Part shown: piece by piece, positions 49,080 through 57,059 of the stretch
Numbering within the stretch: position 1 is the stretch's first letter
Layout of the letters: each line of letters begins with the position of its first letter
Origin: a virus
Virus record (IMG/VR): IMGVR_UViG_3300013130_002194
Span: 1 to 64,000 of that record
Length of the DNA stretch: 64,000 nt
Reading direction: 5' to 3' (one strand)
The notes under the pieces: model-generated
What the model saw: only the letters and a program-made list of their open reading frames with translations
What the model was told of the DNA's origin: nothing
Database searches by the model: none
Position numbers and translations under genes: made by a program

Positions 49080-49810
49080 AAATTCTATTTTATACTTGTA
49101 CTAAACAGAACGTAGATGCATTTCTTAAGTTCTCTCCATTGATTAAATGTCTTGGTATGGGCAATAAGTTACCTTATAAGCAAAAGAAAGCCTCTCTTAA
49201 CGAACCTCTTGAACTTAATTATAAGTTTAAGAATCTTCGTTACGGGGCTGATTTAATTGTCTGGACTGAAAATACTGATAGTCTCAGTATTCAATATAAT
49301 AAGGCTAAGAAGTATTATGATCAATACGATGCTATTATCTTCTTGCATGATGATGTGTTTATTACTGATGCATTCTTGATTGAGAAGCTTCAGGTTGCCT
49401 TTGCTCAATTCGATGTTGTTGGGTTGGCTGGTGGAGCTGATATTAGTCTTAAGAGCTATGGCTTGTGGCATATGATGTGCGACCCAAAGACCTTTAGTGG
49501 TGCAGTTTCACACTTTGATAATTTTGGAAAAGAGTTTGTAACTTCATTTGGCCCTTTTAGTAAGCGTTGTCTGCTATTGGATGGTCTTTTCTTGGCTGTT
49601 AATACTAAGACTACAAAAAATATTAATTGGGACGAAAATGTAAAGTTTCACCATTACGACTTGCTATTCTGCTTAGAAGCTAATAAACTCAAGCTGAAGC
49701 TAGGTACTGCTCCAATTTACGTGACCCACGAATCGCCTGGTCTAAATGGATTTAGTGAGGAGTTTAAGAAGAGCGACGCTTACTTTAAAGAATACTTTAA
49801 CAAATACTAA
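49076..49810 (+). CDS. Glycosyltransferase-like protein (GT2/StrF type) in the queC operon
   Basis: A 244-residue protein with a GT-A-like core: DAIIFLHDDVFITDAFL (about 85-101; metal site H-D-D), VVGLAGGADISLKSYGLWH (about 119-137) and HHYDLLFCLEANKLKLKLG (about 195-213) ending T-H-E-S-P-G. This is the layout of the StrF/Glyco_tranf_2_5 group. It overlaps the amidotransferase and helicase 41 genes by 4 and 1 bases, so it is made early together with base-modification and replication enzymes. A sugar added to the modified base is therefore conceivable; a surface or protein acceptor is equally possible. Confidence 0.7.
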   Translation: MKILFYTCTKQNVDAFLKFSPLIKCLGMGNKLPYKQKKASLNEPLELNYKFKNLRYGADLIVWTENTDSLSIQYNKAKKYYDQYDAIIFLHDDVFITDAFLIEKLQVAFAQFDVVGLAGGADISLKSYGLWHMMCDPKTFSGAVSHFDNFGKEFVTSFGPFSKRCLLLDGLFLAVNTKTTKNINWDENVKFHHYDLLFCLEANKLKLKLGTAPIYVTHESPGLNGFSEEFKKSDAYFKEYFNKY

Positions 49811-51162
49811 TGGAAAAGAAATCAAAAACGAGCAAGATAGATAGCGACTTCTTTGAGTACGTTATTCTATTTAACTGTCTTACTGATGAGACTTATATGG
49901 GTACTGTAGTTGAGTACCTGAAACCAGATCTCTTTAATAGTAAAGATGTTCAGAACATTGTAGAGATTATTAAGGAGTACTTTAACAAGCGCTCTAATGT
50001 ACCAACTCTTACTGAAGTTAAGACTTATCTTGTAACCGATGAGCTCAAGAACTCTTTCAAGAGACTTGTTGAGCAATTCAAGACTCTTGAAAAATCGAAT
50101 AACAAACAAGAGCTTCTTGAGAATACTGAAAGGTTTATCAAAGAGAAGACTGTGTTTAATACAATGCTCGAGGTTACAGACATGTGTACCAAGGCAGAAG
50201 TTATTGATACAAATATTGTATTAGATAAGTTTGAGCATGCTTGTTCTATCTCGCTTAACAACGAGAAAGGTCATGATTATTTTGTTGATATTGATAAGCA
50301 TTGTAAAGATCTAGTCAAGGTAGACAATCATATTAAGACTGGTTGGGAGTGGCTTGATAAGAAGCTCGGTGGTGGTTTCTTGCAAGATGGTAGAGCGATC
50401 TATGTCTTCGCAGGTGAAACTAACGTTGGTAAGAGTATCTTCTTGCAGAATTTGGCTGTTAATATTGCGAATCAAAATAAGAGTGTTATTATTTTATCTC
50501 TTGAAATGTCTGAGATGGCTTACTGTAAACGTATTTCCTCTAACATTACTCAGATTCCATTTAATGACTTGCGAAATAATGTTGACAGTCTAAAGCAGAC
50601 TGTTACTAACAAAAAGCTCAATCTGCCGAGTTCTCGATTGCTTGTTAAGGAGTTCCCTCCTAATACTGTTACTCCAGCTCAAATGACTGCATTCATTAAG
50701 AAGCTGCAACAGTCTGGGTATAAGTTCGATGCTATTGTTATTGACTATTTGAATCTACTTAATGCTCCGAAGGGTGATAACTCTTATGAGCGAGTCAAGT
50801 ATACTTCAGAGCAAGTACGTGCAATGAGCTATGTTTTTAATTGTCCAATCATTACAGCGACTCAGTTGAATCGTAGTGGTTACAATCAAGAGAACCCTGG
50901 ACTAGAGTCTATTAGTGAAAGTATTGGTACTGCTGCTACTGCTGATTGTGTGATTGGTTTGTGGCAGCTCGATGAAGATAAAGAGCTTGGTGTTATTAAA
51001 ATGAGTTTGTTGAAGAACCGTTATGGTCCTAACTATGGTACAATCAACATGAAAATTAACTACCCAACTCTTACTCTTGAAGAGGATAATACATTGAATG
51101 CAGATGAAGAGATTGTAAATACCTCGGAAGCGCTCAAAGCGCTATCTGAAGAAATGACATGA
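49810..51162 (+). CDS. 41: Replicative DNA helicase gp41 (DnaB-like)
   Basis: A 450-residue hexameric helicase (T4: 475). The N-terminal helical domain (1-150) is followed by a RecA-like core with Walker A AGETNVGKS (201-209), the L-E-M-S arginine strand (SVIILSLEMSEMAY, about 221-234), Walker B AIVIDYLNLLNAP (about 313-325) and ITATQLNRSG (about 352-361). It unwinds the fork with primase gp61. It overlaps the glycosyltransferase and DHH genes, continuing the queC operon. Confidence 0.96.
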   Translation: MEKKSKTSKIDSDFFEYVILFNCLTDETYMGTVVEYLKPDLFNSKDVQNIVEIIKEYFNKRSNVPTLTEVKTYLVTDELKNSFKRLVEQFKTLEKSNNKQELLENTERFIKEKTVFNTMLEVTDMCTKAEVIDTNIVLDKFEHACSISLNNEKGHDYFVDIDKHCKDLVKVDNHIKTGWEWLDKKLGGGFLQDGRAIYVFAGETNVGKSIFLQNLAVNIANQNKSVIILSLEMSEMAYCKRISSNITQIPFNDLRNNVDSLKQTVTNKKLNLPSSRLLVKEFPPNTVTPAQMTAFIKKLQQSGYKFDAIVIDYLNLLNAPKGDNSYERVKYTSEQVRAMSYVFNCPIITATQLNRSGYNQENPGLESISESIGTAATADCVIGLWQLDEDKELGVIKMSLLKNRYGPNYGTINMKINYPTLTLEEDNTLNADEEIVNTSEALKALSEEMT

Positions 51163-52064
51163 AAAACGAACTGCTAATTATTAATCAAGATTTAGACGGA
51201 GCTGGCTGTTATACTGCTTACAGCTGGTTTCATAAAGATGCGCCTGAAGTATTTTTTGTAACACAAAAGAAAGCTGAAAGTATGATCAAAGGGTTCTTTG
51301 ATCGCCACTCTTTGCCTGACTTTAAACGAATAACTATAATTGGTTTAGATGTTTCTGGATTTGAAACATACATTGACTGTAAGAATGTAGTCATTATTAC
51401 AGCTCATAAGAAAATGGTTGAGCTCAACTACAAGTTTAAGCTCGCAACAGCCTTGACTAAGATTGATGGGTCTTCTACTAGACTAGCCTTTAATATTTTC
51501 AAGAAGCTGTATCCTGATATTAAGCCAACAGAGCATCAAAAGCTTTTAATTGTATTAATTGATGATGCAGTTAGTAAAACCTATGCTTTGAAGCAATCTA
51601 AACAACTAGAAACGTTGTATTGGAACTCAAAGTCCTTTGAAAGAGTTTTTAACTTTTATCAAAATTTTAATAAAGGATTCTTTCAATTCAATGACTACCA
51701 ATTGAGACAAATTCAATACTTCCAGAAAAAGTGTGAAACTATTATTGATTCTCTTGCCTTGTACAACACTATGTTACCATTCAAGAACAAAAAGTATGTT
51801 TTTTATGCTACTTTTGCTGAAGATTGTTTCCAAGAGGTTTCAGATCATATTTTTAACGAATATAATGCAGATGTTGTAGCTGTAGTTAGCATGGGGTCTG
51901 GTAAGGTATATTTTAGACGTAGCAAAGTTTGTGATGTGAAGCTAAATAACCTAGCTAAAACTCTCTGTGATGGTGATGGGTATGAGTATGCCGCTAGTGG
52001 TAGCCTAACAGAAAAGTTTGTAGAATTTACAAAACTGTTAAAGCGCCACAAAAGCCAAATATGA
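51159..52064 (+). CDS. DHH/DHHA1-family phosphoesterase-like protein
   Basis: A 301-residue protein resembling the DHH superfamily (RecJ, NrnA). LLIINQDLDGAGCYTAY (5-21) corresponds to the first metal motif D-x-D-G, with Asn in place of the usual His; IITAHKKM (about 79-86) stands at the D-H-H position but lacks one acidic residue; the C-terminal SGKVYFRRSKVCDV ... GYEYAASGSL (about 248-288) resembles DHHA1. Either it is a diverged nuclease/phosphatase or it has lost activity. It follows helicase 41 with a 4-base overlap. Confidence 0.6.
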   Translation: MKNELLIINQDLDGAGCYTAYSWFHKDAPEVFFVTQKKAESMIKGFFDRHSLPDFKRITIIGLDVSGFETYIDCKNVVIITAHKKMVELNYKFKLATALTKIDGSSTRLAFNIFKKLYPDIKPTEHQKLLIVLIDDAVSKTYALKQSKQLETLYWNSKSFERVFNFYQNFNKGFFQFNDYQLRQIQYFQKKCETIIDSLALYNTMLPFKNKKYVFYATFAEDCFQEVSDHIFNEYNADVVAVVSMGSGKVYFRRSKVCDVKLNNLAKTLCDGDGYEYAASGSLTEKFVEFTKLLKRHKSQI

Positions 52065-52354
52065 TTCAACCATACGATAGCATATGTTCAATCGAGACTA
52101 GAAACAATTTCTACAAAGCATGTTCTTTTGTGTGCATGCTTAAAAATAAACGATTGAACTATGCTAACATTCTCATTATACTACTTCAAGAAAAAAAGTT
52201 AATCAGACTATTCAAGAATCTATGCAGTTTTGAAAATGATTATGAGTGCATTAGATTCTTTTTAGAGTGTGATCCTAACATTTATAAATCTAAATACATA
52301 AAACGATTCTTAAAAATGCACTATGATAACGTCTACAGAAAAGAGAATTTATAA
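52061..52354 (+). CDS. Small protein between helicase and loader genes, unknown
   Basis: A 97-residue Lys/Tyr/Asn-rich helical protein with five cysteines spread along it (S-I-C-S, K-A-C-S-F-V-C, L-C-S-F, F-L-E-C-D) but no C-x-x-C. It overlaps the DHH-like gene by 4 bases and the next gene by 32. In T4 the small late-transcription co-activator gene 33 neighbours genes 59 and 32, so gp33 is a positional guess only. Confidence 0.5.
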   Translation: MIQPYDSICSIETRNNFYKACSFVCMLKNKRLNYANILIILLQEKKLIRLFKNLCSFENDYECIRFFLECDPNIYKSKYIKRFLKMHYDNVYRKENL

Positions 52355-52976
52355 TACTTTTCTAGCCATATTGCGAAAAAAGCAGAACAAACCATTTAAA
52401 CTTCGCCAAGATTTCGAGAACTTTGAGCAGGATGAAAAGTATTCTGCTATTAAAAAACTTGCATATTTCTTTGATCGCTTTCCAAATATCGATATTAACG
52501 ATTATTTCTTGGCTCCATATTCCATCTATGTAAACGATGAGAATACCTACTACGATCTTCAATTTTATCTGAGCCAAAAAGCTCGTTCTGTGTATACTAT
52601 GCACATGAAAAAGAAAGAAAACGTCGATGCAGATTCAGAAGAAAATCTGAAAAAGTGTAAAGAATCTCTGCTGTTTATCTATAAATATTGTAAGGACAAA
52701 GGCTGCTCTGTAGAAGAGTATTTGAACCTTAAAGAGGAGAATTCGCTCTTGCCTGCCTTTGCTGTTCATTTAAAAAATAGAGACATTAACGTCTACGCGT
52801 TATTTGCCTTTGAAGACTTCGAGAATAAATTCTTTCAGATTCCTGCGGATTTGCTTGAATTCATCTTTGGGAGTCTGTATAATGATTTCGCACAACTTAG
52901 ACGGAAATTTGTGATGTCTGAGAAGTGCAAACAGGTCTGTAGATCAGGCTTGAAAATAATAGAAACAAAAAGCTAG
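52323..52976 (+). CDS. 59: Helicase loader candidate, gp59-like
   Basis: A 217-residue, helical, basic protein, exactly the length of T4 gp59 and directly upstream of gene 32, a T4-like arrangement. The centre (YFLAPYSIYVNDENTYYDLQ then FYLSQKARSVYTMHMKKK, about 59-98) parallels the gp59 stretch around its F-Y-x-x-Y-I segment. gp59 loads gp41 onto gp32-covered forks. The assignment is from size, order and weak similarity. Confidence 0.55.
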   Translation: MITSTEKRIYNTFLAILRKKQNKPFKLRQDFENFEQDEKYSAIKKLAYFFDRFPNIDINDYFLAPYSIYVNDENTYYDLQFYLSQKARSVYTMHMKKKENVDADSEENLKKCKESLLFIYKYCKDKGCSVEEYLNLKEENSLLPAFAVHLKNRDINVYALFAFEDFENKFFQIPADLLEFIFGSLYNDFAQLRRKFVMSEKCKQVCRSGLKIIETKS

Positions 52977-53012
52977 AAAAAACTAAAAATAGAAATATAA
53001 TAAAAACAAAAT

Positions 53013-53900
53013 ATGAGTACATTTAATAAATCAATGTTTGAGTCGATTAAGGAAGAGTTGAACAAGTCCAAGGCTAAGTCCGGTCTCCGTGATATTCTCC
53101 GTACACCTCCTGGTCATACTTACACCGTGAGGCTTATTCCTAACATTCAAGAACCGAAGAAGACCTTCTTCCACTATTACAACTTTGGTTGGGAGTCTTA
53201 TGCTACTGGTGAGTATGTTCAGTTTATCTCTCCTTCTACTTGGGGTGAGCGCGACCCGATTGCTGAAGGTCGTTTGAAGTGCTTAAAGCATGGTACTGCT
53301 GAAGAGAAGGCCAAGGCTGAGAAGCTCTTGCGTCGTGAGAATTGGTTAGTTAACGTTTATGTTATTAACGATACCAATGAACCTGAGAATAATGGTAAAG
53401 TGAAGATGCTTCGATATGGTCGTCAGATTCAAAAGATTATTGATGAGGCTATGAACGGTGAAGATGCTGATCAGTACGGTGCTCGTATCTTTGACTTGAG
53501 TGGGTCTGGTTGTTCGTTCAAGATCAAGGCTGAGAAGCAAGGCGACTTCCCGACTTTTGTCTCTTCTCGCTTCTCTGTGCCTGGTGAAGTGCCAGCGCTT
53601 GGTAGTGATAACAAGAAGATCGAGGCTGTTTATAACTCTATTCACGATCTTGATACTGTGTTCCGTGTTCAGTCTTATGATGAGCTCAAGAGCGCTTTCG
53701 AAAAGCATTTCTTGTGTGAGTCTTCTGCAGCTCCGGCTTCTAAAGCTGAGTCTGATAGTGATGAAAGTCCGTTTGTTGAGTCTAAGAAGTCTGCTGGTCG
53801 TACGTTGCCTAAGCCAGTTGAGCCTGAGGCTGCTGACGAAGATGATGCAGATGGATTGGATGATGCTAAGGTTGCTGAGTTGCTCAAGGGTTTGAGTTAA
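53013..53900 (+). CDS. 32: Single-stranded DNA-binding protein gp32
   Basis: A 295-residue gp32 (T4: 301). The basic N-terminal B domain precedes an OB-fold core with RLIPNIQEPKKTFFHYYNFG (about 40-59) and W-L-V-N-V-Y-V (about 111-117); residues about 235-295 are the acidic, Ser/Ala-rich tail ending in a short helix (VAELLKGLS), the segment that in T4 recruits replication partners. The zinc-binding cluster of T4 gp32 is not obvious; only scattered cysteines (Cys91, Cys~166) remain. A TATAAT box lies 11 bases upstream of the ATG, leaving a short leader, and a strong terminator follows. Confidence 0.93.
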   Translation: MSTFNKSMFESIKEELNKSKAKSGLRDILRTPPGHTYTVRLIPNIQEPKKTFFHYYNFGWESYATGEYVQFISPSTWGERDPIAEGRLKCLKHGTAEEKAKAEKLLRRENWLVNVYVINDTNEPENNGKVKMLRYGRQIQKIIDEAMNGEDADQYGARIFDLSGSGCSFKIKAEKQGDFPTFVSSRFSVPGEVPALGSDNKKIEAVYNSIHDLDTVFRVQSYDELKSAFEKHFLCESSAAPASKAESDSDESPFVESKKSAGRTLPKPVEPEAADEDDADGLDDAKVAELLKGLS

Positions 53901-53917
53901 CATAGTTAGTTGTCGCA

Positions 53918-53950
53918 ACGGCAGAGCTCAAAAGGCTCTGCCGTTTTTTT
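53918..53950 (+). terminator. Rho-independent terminator after gene 32
   Basis: Stem ACGGCAGAGC / GCTCTGCCGT with loop TCAAAAG (53918-53944), followed by seven T. Confidence 0.93.
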
Positions 53951-53984
53951 GTGGCTATCTGTAAACTATCTCATAAAATATCGT

Positions 53985-54539
53985 ATGAATCAAGGACATG
54001 ACGAACCAATGGATCAAGAAGCAATTTATGCAATAGCCCATTTGGCTGGACAAGCAGCTAGTGAGCTAAAGGCTCTTGATAAGTTGGCTTTAGGCTCAAG
54101 TCCAAACATGAAAGGATTGCAATTTGAACCTCAAGAACTTATTCGCCAAAATTTTTTACCAAGGATGCAGGTTAATGGAGTGCCCCCTGCATCCGCAAAC
54201 TATCGCATGCGAGCACCACAACCACCTCAACAGCAACCACCTCAACAGCAACCACCTCAACAGCAACCACCTCAACAGCAACCACCTCCACTACAAATGA
54301 TGCAGCCGCAACCAGCACAACAGGCGCCTCAAGTCTTTGCTGGTGTAGCTTCTAATATTTCAGAGACTCAAATTTCATTGTTGATAGAGAAGTTGCTTAG
54401 AGTTGAGCGTTTGCTTGATTCTTGTGTTAGTGGTCAAGAACGTCTGCAAACAACTCTCGATAAGAGCTTGGAAAAGTTGTTGCAAAAGAAAATGAAAGAC
54501 ATTAAAATTACGTTCAAAGATGACTATTCCGATTCATAA
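53985..54539 (+). CDS. Pro/Gln-repeat protein between genes 32 and 45
   Basis: A 184-residue protein from ATG 53985 (an upstream start lies within the gene 32 terminator and is rejected). The N-terminal 60 residues are helical and acidic (MNQGHDEPMDQEAIYAIAHL). Residues about 75-115 are a Pro-Gln tract with four exact P-P-Q-Q-Q repeats. The C-terminal third is a predicted coiled coil (LLIEKLLRVERLLDSCVSGQ, about 136-155) followed by a Lys-rich end. It overlaps the clamp gene by 20 bases. Possibly a linker protein at the replication complex; unrecognised. Confidence 0.65.
   Translation: MNQGHDEPMDQEAIYAIAHLAGQAASELKALDKLALGSSPNMKGLQFEPQELIRQNFLPRMQVNGVPPASANYRMRAPQPPQQQPPQQQPPQQQPPQQQPPPLQMMQPQPAQQAPQVFAGVASNISETQISLLIEKLLRVERLLDSCVSGQERLQTTLDKSLEKLLQKKMKDIKITFKDDYSDS
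54222..54281 (+). repeat. Four exact 15-bp coding repeats
   Basis: CCACCTCAACAGCAA repeated four times without mismatch, with a partial fifth copy (CCACCTCCA). A slippage-prone tract coding P-P-Q-Q-Q. Confidence 0.95.
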
Positions 54540-55257
54540 CAAGAATGATTTTGTAGACAAGTTTCTTACTCCCTTGTCTCGAATTAACAACTCCTGCTCA
54601 TTACATCTCAAGGGTGATAAGCTAACTGCTCTTGTAGCTACTCCAGATGCATCAGTTATTCTAAATGCTATCTGGAAGTTTAGTGATGATATCTTTGAAG
54701 AGAATAAGCTAAACATCCCTGATATTAATAAGCTCATTAAGGTTCTTGATTGTATTAGAGAAGAGTATGTATCATTAAAGATTAACTCTAACAACATTAG
54801 TTACAATGAAAAGGGTATTAAGTTTAAGTATCATCTTCTTGAAGATGGTATTTTATCTACCCCTGCTATTAACATTGAAAAGGTAAAGGCATTGAAGTAT
54901 GATACTGAGTTTAATATTGCTGGGCAAGATCTTCAAGCCTTGATTAAGAGCTCAACCTTTGCTTCAGAGACTGATAAGTTATACATTAGAACGGGTGATG
55001 GAATTGTTTATAGCGAGTTGACTGATAAGAACAAGTCTAATGTAGACTCTATTGAGCTTGTACTGTCTTCTGAGTTCTCTGGTTCTGAGATTGATAATCC
55101 GTTGGCTCTTAGCTTTGAAATTATTCGTATCGTGTCATGCAATCGTTTTAGTAATGTAGCAACAAAGATTAATACTAACCTTGGAGTTTTGCTTTTTGAG
55201 CTAAATAATGATAACGTTGAACTTATCTATGTCGCATCAGGATTGGCAGAAACCTAA
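54520..55257 (+). CDS. 45: Sliding clamp gp45
   Basis: A 245-residue PCNA-like clamp (T4: 228). It has the two-domain all-beta pattern with RINNSCSLHLKGDKLTALVA (about 21-40), ATPDASVILNAIW, and SNVATKINTNLGVLLFELNN (about 212-231). It tethers polymerase gp43 to DNA and activates gp55-dependent late transcription in T4. It overlaps the genes on both sides. Confidence 0.88.
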   Translation: MTIPIHNKNDFVDKFLTPLSRINNSCSLHLKGDKLTALVATPDASVILNAIWKFSDDIFEENKLNIPDINKLIKVLDCIREEYVSLKINSNNISYNEKGIKFKYHLLEDGILSTPAINIEKVKALKYDTEFNIAGQDLQALIKSSTFASETDKLYIRTGDGIVYSELTDKNKSNVDSIELVLSSEFSGSEIDNPLALSFEIIRIVSCNRFSNVATKINTNLGVLLFELNNDNVELIYVASGLAET

Positions 55258-55588
55258 GAACAAAATAACAACTCAAGGCTACTTTATTAAGAGGCTGAGA
55301 GACTCTGGTTATACTGCTTGTAGAATTTTTAATGGGTACAAGATATACGATCCTCGTAAATGGACTATTCTTGTTAATCCAGAAAACGAGGCTATCTGGG
55401 TCACCTTAGTTCAAAACAAACAGAATTATGGTGACTTTTACTTTGAGCTAAATGATGGTGGTTTAAGATTCCCTAAAAACTTTGGCATAAATACTGATAG
55501 CTTTGAAGTTATTCTTAACTTCTTAAACGAGAAAGGTATTACAGGTATATGGACGAAAAATCGAGAAAAGAATTACAACAACGTATAG
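55229..55588 (+). CDS. Small conserved phage protein downstream of the clamp, unknown
   Basis: A 119-residue protein starting at ATG 55229 (MSHQDWQKPKNKITTQGYFI), within the 3' end of the clamp gene. It has alternating strands (YKIYDPRKWTILVNPENEAIW, DFYFELNDGGLRFP) typical of a small alpha/beta fold. Comparable proteins accompany the clamp gene in some T4-like genomes, without known function. Confidence 0.6.
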   Translation: MSHQDWQKPKNKITTQGYFIKRLRDSGYTACRIFNGYKIYDPRKWTILVNPENEAIWVTLVQNKQNYGDFYFELNDGGLRFPKNFGINTDSFEVILNFLNEKGITGIWTKNREKNYNNV

Positions 55589-55812
55589 CATCAGCTTTCT
55601 TGGAAGAGCCAGATAGCCCTTTTGAAAAAAACTGCAAAATGACTGTAAATTTTTTAGATCAAGTGCTATCAAATTACATGGTTATAGGTTACGATTTAGA
55701 TAATGTACCATTTGTAATTTGTAATAATAAGACACAAAAAGATGCTGATGCTCTCAAGACTCTTTTAACGAAAGTTATGATGGGTCAAGACTTGAACATT
55801 AAAAAAATCTAG
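55549..55812 (+). CDS. Small protein, unknown
   Basis: An 87-residue helical protein (MDEKSRKELQQRIASAFLEE...) that overlaps the previous gene by 40 bases in another frame. Middle section NYMVIGYDLDNVPFVICN is a strand-rich segment. The 3' end contains the -35 element of the next promoter. No family recognised. Confidence 0.55.
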   Translation: MDEKSRKELQQRIASAFLEEPDSPFEKNCKMTVNFLDQVLSNYMVIGYDLDNVPFVICNNKTQKDADALKTLLTKVMMGQDLNIKKI

Positions 55813-55820
55813 TATATAAT
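55792..55820 (+). promoter_or_regulatory. Sigma70-type promoter of the SDR-rnh-61 operon
   Basis: TTGAAC (55792-55797), 17-base spacer, TATAAT (55815-55820), 5 bases to the ATG at 55826. Confidence 0.82.
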
Positions 55821-55825
55821 TTTAT

Positions 55826-56698
55826 ATGCATACACCTGGTGTGGCCATCTTCGGTGGGGGCTATGTTGGTTCCAACCTCTTTAAAGAACTCCAAAAATCC
55901 TACAAGCTTGAATCTTTTTTAATTGATAGAAAGAAGCTAGACTATACAAATGAAACAGCTCTGCGTGAGTTTTTTGAAGCATGTGAACCAGACTTTGTTG
56001 TTAACTGTGTGGGATTTACAGGACGACCAAATGTAGATGCCTGCGAACTCAATAAAGAAGAAACCTACAAGCTCAATGTTCAATTGCCTATTTTAATGGC
56101 AAAGCTTTGTGAAGAGTATAGGGCTAGTTTGTATCATATTTCTTCAGGTTGCATTTACTCTGGTTATGATTTTACATATAACGAGACTCATGTACCAGAT
56201 TTCGGTGTGTTTAATGAAAAGAGTTCTTTTTATTCTAAGACTAAGCATGCTGCTGAATTGGCATTAGCTCAGTTCAGCAATGTTAAGATTCTACGTATTA
56301 GAATGCCGTTTTGTGGTGAACACACAGATCGTAACTATCTATTGAAGATTCGTAAGTATAGCAACCTTCTAAACGAGGTTAATTCAAAGACTCATATACC
56401 AGGGTTTGTAGAAATTGTTAAAAAGCTTCTTGAGACTAATAATGAGAGAGTTCCAAAGTACACTCTTAATGTTTGTAACCCTTACCCTCTTAGGACTGAC
56501 CAGGTTGTAGAGATTTACCGCAAACATAATTATGATAACCCTAGTTGGAAGTTTATCAGCTATGATGAATTGCCTATTAAGGCTAATCGTTCAAATTGTA
56601 TCATGGATTGTTCTAAGCTAAAAGAGTTTGGCTTTGAATTCGATTCAGAAGAGGAAGCAATTACCAAAAGTATCATTTCATTGAGAGACAATGCTTAA
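55826..56698 (+). CDS. NAD(P)-dependent sugar-nucleotide epimerase/reductase (extended SDR, RmlD-like)
   Basis: A 290-residue extended short-chain dehydrogenase. AIFGGGYVGSNL (7-18) is the dinucleotide-binding glycine motif, NCVGFTGRPNVDACE (about 59-73) and SSGCIYSGYD (about 110-119) place the catalytic Ser region, and YSKTKHAAE (about 139-147) is the Y-x3-K active site. It resembles dTDP-4-dehydrorhamnose reductase and related enzymes acting on nucleotide sugars, which would provide donors for the phage glycosyltransferases. Leaderless promoter; overlaps the next gene by 8 bases. Confidence 0.85.
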   Translation: MHTPGVAIFGGGYVGSNLFKELQKSYKLESFLIDRKKLDYTNETALREFFEACEPDFVVNCVGFTGRPNVDACELNKEETYKLNVQLPILMAKLCEEYRASLYHISSGCIYSGYDFTYNETHVPDFGVFNEKSSFYSKTKHAAELALAQFSNVKILRIRMPFCGEHTDRNYLLKIRKYSNLLNEVNSKTHIPGFVEIVKKLLETNNERVPKYTLNVCNPYPLRTDQVVEIYRKHNYDNPSWKFISYDELPIKANRSNCIMDCSKLKEFGFEFDSEEEAITKSIISLRDNA

Positions 56699-57059
56699 TA
56701 AACTTAAGAATTTATATAGAAGCAAGTCATACAATAATGACTATGAGGGTAATCTTTACTTCATAAATGGAGGAAAGTATAAAGGAGATTATTATGTAAT
56801 TGTAGGTGAAAACCAAGGCAATTATACTATGTTTAATCTCACCCCTGATTCTGACGGAGTTAAAGTTTTTTATGTACCTAGAGAGAAGTTGCTTTCTGGA
56901 GTAAATGAGAAAATAGTTGACTTTGTTGAAAGACTTCCATATAATATCTATATAGACTGCAAAAACGTCTACCTAAAAAATGAAAACTCTAATTCTAGAT
57001 TGCAACAATCTACTGTACCGGACGTTTTGGCTGTCGAAGAACAAGACCCTGACGAATAG
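56691..57059 (+). CDS. Unknown protein overlapping RNase H gene
   Basis: A 122-residue protein with a likely SH3-like beta core (LYFINGGKYKGDYYVIVGEN at about 22-41, TMFNLTPDSDGVKVFYVP at about 46-63). The last 26 codons (80 bases) overlap the start of the RNase H gene in a different frame, an unusually long same-strand overlap. No family recognised. Confidence 0.6.
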   Translation: MLNKLKNLYRSKSYNNDYEGNLYFINGGKYKGDYYVIVGENQGNYTMFNLTPDSDGVKVFYVPREKLLSGVNEKIVDFVERLPYNIYIDCKNVYLKNENSNSRLQQSTVPDVLAVEEQDPDE

